Shown here piece after piece: positions 4,703 to 5,320 of a stretch of 5,320 nucleotides of DNA. Made by a program: the position numbers and the translations under genes. Numbering within the stretch: position 1 is the stretch's first letter; each line of letters opens with the position of its first letter. Below the pieces are notes generated by a model. It had not been told where the DNA came from. It made no database searches and worked only from the letters and a program-made list of their open reading frames with translations. Source of the stretch: Nanobdellota archaeon. Its GTDB lineage: Archaea > Nanobdellota > Nanobdellia > Woesearchaeales > GW2011-AR9. Location of the stretch: positions 1 through 5,320 of the forward strand of contig JAHJDQ010000169.1 of assembly GCA_018812355.1 (NCBI GenBank). Direction: 5' to 3'.

Positions 4703-4727
4703 AGACTACAAATTAATTGAACTTAAC
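4703..4727 (+). repeat. Right arm of cassette 3 inverted repeats
   Basis: AGACTACAAATTAA (4703-4716), TT, GAACTTAAC (4719-4727) are the exact mirror of 2969-2982 and 2919-2927. The arm begins nine bases after the stop codon (4691-4693). The last seven bases, ACTTAAC, fit the inverse core consensus RYYYAAC. Confidence 0.94.
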
Positions 4728-4850
4728 ATCGCAACTATGCGAAGTTGTTTATATCCGAAGGATAATAAACAATTTGGGTGAAGTGGAGTTCGGCTACGAG
4801 CGAAGCGGAGTGGACGAATGGAACGTAACCGCATAGTTGCTGTTAAATCC
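4719..4850 (+). repeat. Boundary site 4, attC-like structured element
   Basis: The order is R'' ACTTAAC (4721-4727), ATC, L'' arm GCAACTATGCG (4731-4741), AAG, hairpin TTGTTTAT/ATAAACAA (4745-4772) capped by ATCC-GAA-GGAT (4753-4763), TTTGGGTGA (4773-4781), a GC-rich part with GCGAAGC (4800-4806), GTAAC, L' arm CGCATAGTTGC (4830-4840), T, and R' GTTAAAT (4842-4848), which fits GTTRRRY. The L arms pair perfectly over 11 bases. The L'' arm is identical to that of site 3. The first hairpin keeps its position but has a different sequence from sites 2 and 3. Confidence 0.75.
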
Positions 4851-4890
4851 TCCGACCTACGAAGTGGGGAGGACAAGGAGCGTAGCGACG
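4849..4890 (+). repeat. GC-rich hairpin block after site 4
   Basis: This is the same block type as 2928-2968. TCCTCC (4848-4853) can pair with GGAGGA (4868-4873) around CCTAC-GAA-GTGGG (4856-4868; the stem ends overlap by one base). GGAGCGTAGCGAC with the mini-hairpin GCGTAGC (4880-4886) follows. Its presence means that the 5' end of a further cassette, or a remnant of one, follows site 4. The remaining gene-free bases to 5016 hold GCAGAG/CTCTGC (4890-4895 with 4958-4963), TCTGC-AAA-GCAGA (4959-4971) and a T-rich run (4994-5001), but no gene I can support. Confidence 0.65.
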
Positions 4891-5016
4891 CAGAGTATTT
4901 TAATCACCGTAAATCGCATTGACACCGTAGTTTTCGCTAACATATTTAATATTAATTCTCTGCAAAGCAGACTATAGTTTAGGGGGAGTTCCTATTTTTT
5001 TAGAAATCTATTTTAG

Positions 5017-5320
5017 TTACCTGCCACCAAAATATATGTTTTTTATTCTTTTATCTTTAAGAATTTCTTTTCCACCATGAAGTGCAATTTTTCCATCTTC
5101 TAGAATATATGTCCTATCTGCTATTTCAACAGCTTGTTTTGCATTTTGCTCTACAATAATTATTGATACTCCCTCTTTGTTTATTTCTTTAATTTTTTCA
5201 AATACTTCTTTCATTGCTTTCGGACTTAATCCTAAAGAGGGCTCATCTAGTAATAATAATTGAGGATTTTGAATCAATGCCCTACCAATAGCCAGCATTT
5301 GTTGTTGTCCACCAGATAAA
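5017..5320 (-). CDS. livF: LivF-type ABC transporter ATPase, C-terminal part
   Basis: The frame stays open to the window edge, so the gene is partial; about 101 C-terminal residues are present. They include the ABC signature L-S-G-G-Q-Q-Q, the Walker B strand L-L-L-L-D-E-P with its catalytic E, the D-loop S-L-G-L-S-P, and the H-loop region, where I-I-I-V-E-Q-N carries Q in place of the usual histidine. V-E-Q-N and the ending Y-F-G-G are characteristic of LivF, the second ATPase of branched-chain amino acid importers, which powers uptake with LivG, LivH, LivM and a binding protein. Walker A lies outside the window. An internal ATG at 5298 is not the start because the signature motif continues upstream of it. 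It is convergent with the cassette array and probably ordinary chromosomal DNA. An amide or urea transporter homologue cannot be excluded. Confidence 0.88.
   Translation of the reverse strand, partial: LSGGQQQMLAIGRALIQNPQLLLLDEPSLGLSPKAMKEVFEKIKEINKEGVSIIIVEQNAKQAVEIADRTYILEDGKIALHGGKEILKDKRIKNIYFGGR

Larger units (their letters stand above)
2920..4842 (+). mobile_element. Putative gene cassette 3 (548-aa protein)
   Basis: The unit runs between the predicted crossovers in sites 3 and 4. The start with its preceding G, GTTAAGTTC, is the exact reverse complement of the 9 bases before its own L'' region, GAACTTAAC (4719-4727). It carries one gene on the same strand as the sites. The cassette reading is inferred from these ends. 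Confidence 0.6.

Noticed and set aside
45..4848. CRISPR array
   Set aside because: The repeats are only four, 0.9-2 kb apart, variable in length, and separated by genes rather than short spacers.
45..4850. Insertion sequences, MITEs or a transposon with terminal repeats
   Set aside because: No transposase is present, and there is no clear target-site duplication next to the arms. The 14-base arms differ in sequence between units, unlike the shared termini of one transposon family. A non-autonomous element is still not fully excluded.
4905..4929. Direct repeat CACCGTA twice, and CGCTAAC at 4935-4941 as a further R''-like box
   Set aside because: The direct repeat is short. The R''-like box lacks the ATCG, a pairable L arm and a matching GTT box, so it does not meet the pattern of the other sites.

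Overview
The window looks archaeal. It is AT-rich, and three of the four complete genes have a TATA-like AT box about 22-30 bases before the start codon and little or no leader. The fourth has a box about 35 bases before a start with a short leader. One gene is a TrmB-family helix-turn-helix regulator, a family typical of archaea. The phylum cannot be named from this sequence.

Layout: (a) 1-127, the end of an upstream unit, a collapsed boundary site and a GC-rich hairpin block. (b) 128-1000, a nucleotidyltransferase-fold protein (213-962, +) between inverted repeats. (c) 1003-1111, boundary site 2. (d) 1103-2753, a divergent pair made of a TrmB-like regulator (1273-1986, -) and an unrecognised 181-residue protein (2082-2627, +), which share a promoter region with a 21-bp palindrome. 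(e) 2745-2927, boundary site 3. (f) 2919-4727, a 548-residue protein with a helical N-terminus and a second nucleotidyltransferase-like domain (3047-4693, +). (g) 4719-4850, boundary site 4 and another hairpin block. (h) 5017-5320 (-), the C-terminal part of a LivF-type ABC ATPase that runs off the window.

The main result lies between the genes. Four boundary sites in the same orientation are built like integron attC sites: an AAC-ending R'' box, an L'' stem arm, a variable structured middle, an L' stem arm and a GTT-starting R' box. Three of the four R' boxes fit GTTRRRY. They divide the window into three cassettes of about 1.0, 1.8 and 1.9 kb. In cassettes 2 and 3 the first 9 bases at the site are the exact reverse complement of the last 9 bases before the L'' region of the same cassette. 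This is what excision and insertion between G and TT of GTT would produce.

Beyond ordinary attC, all three cassettes carry a second, cassette-specific inverted pair of exactly 14 bp. On the right it is always separated from the 9-mer by TT. On the left it is separated by a 41-53-base block, which in cassettes 1 and 3 is a GC-rich hairpin block. If a cassette were circularised, these arms and the L boxes would form one long interrupted hairpin. Very stable mini-hairpins with GNA triloops recur only in these intergenic regions. I infer an integron-like cassette array, possibly acting as folded single-stranded DNA. No integrase is in the window, so the recombinase and mobility remain unproven.
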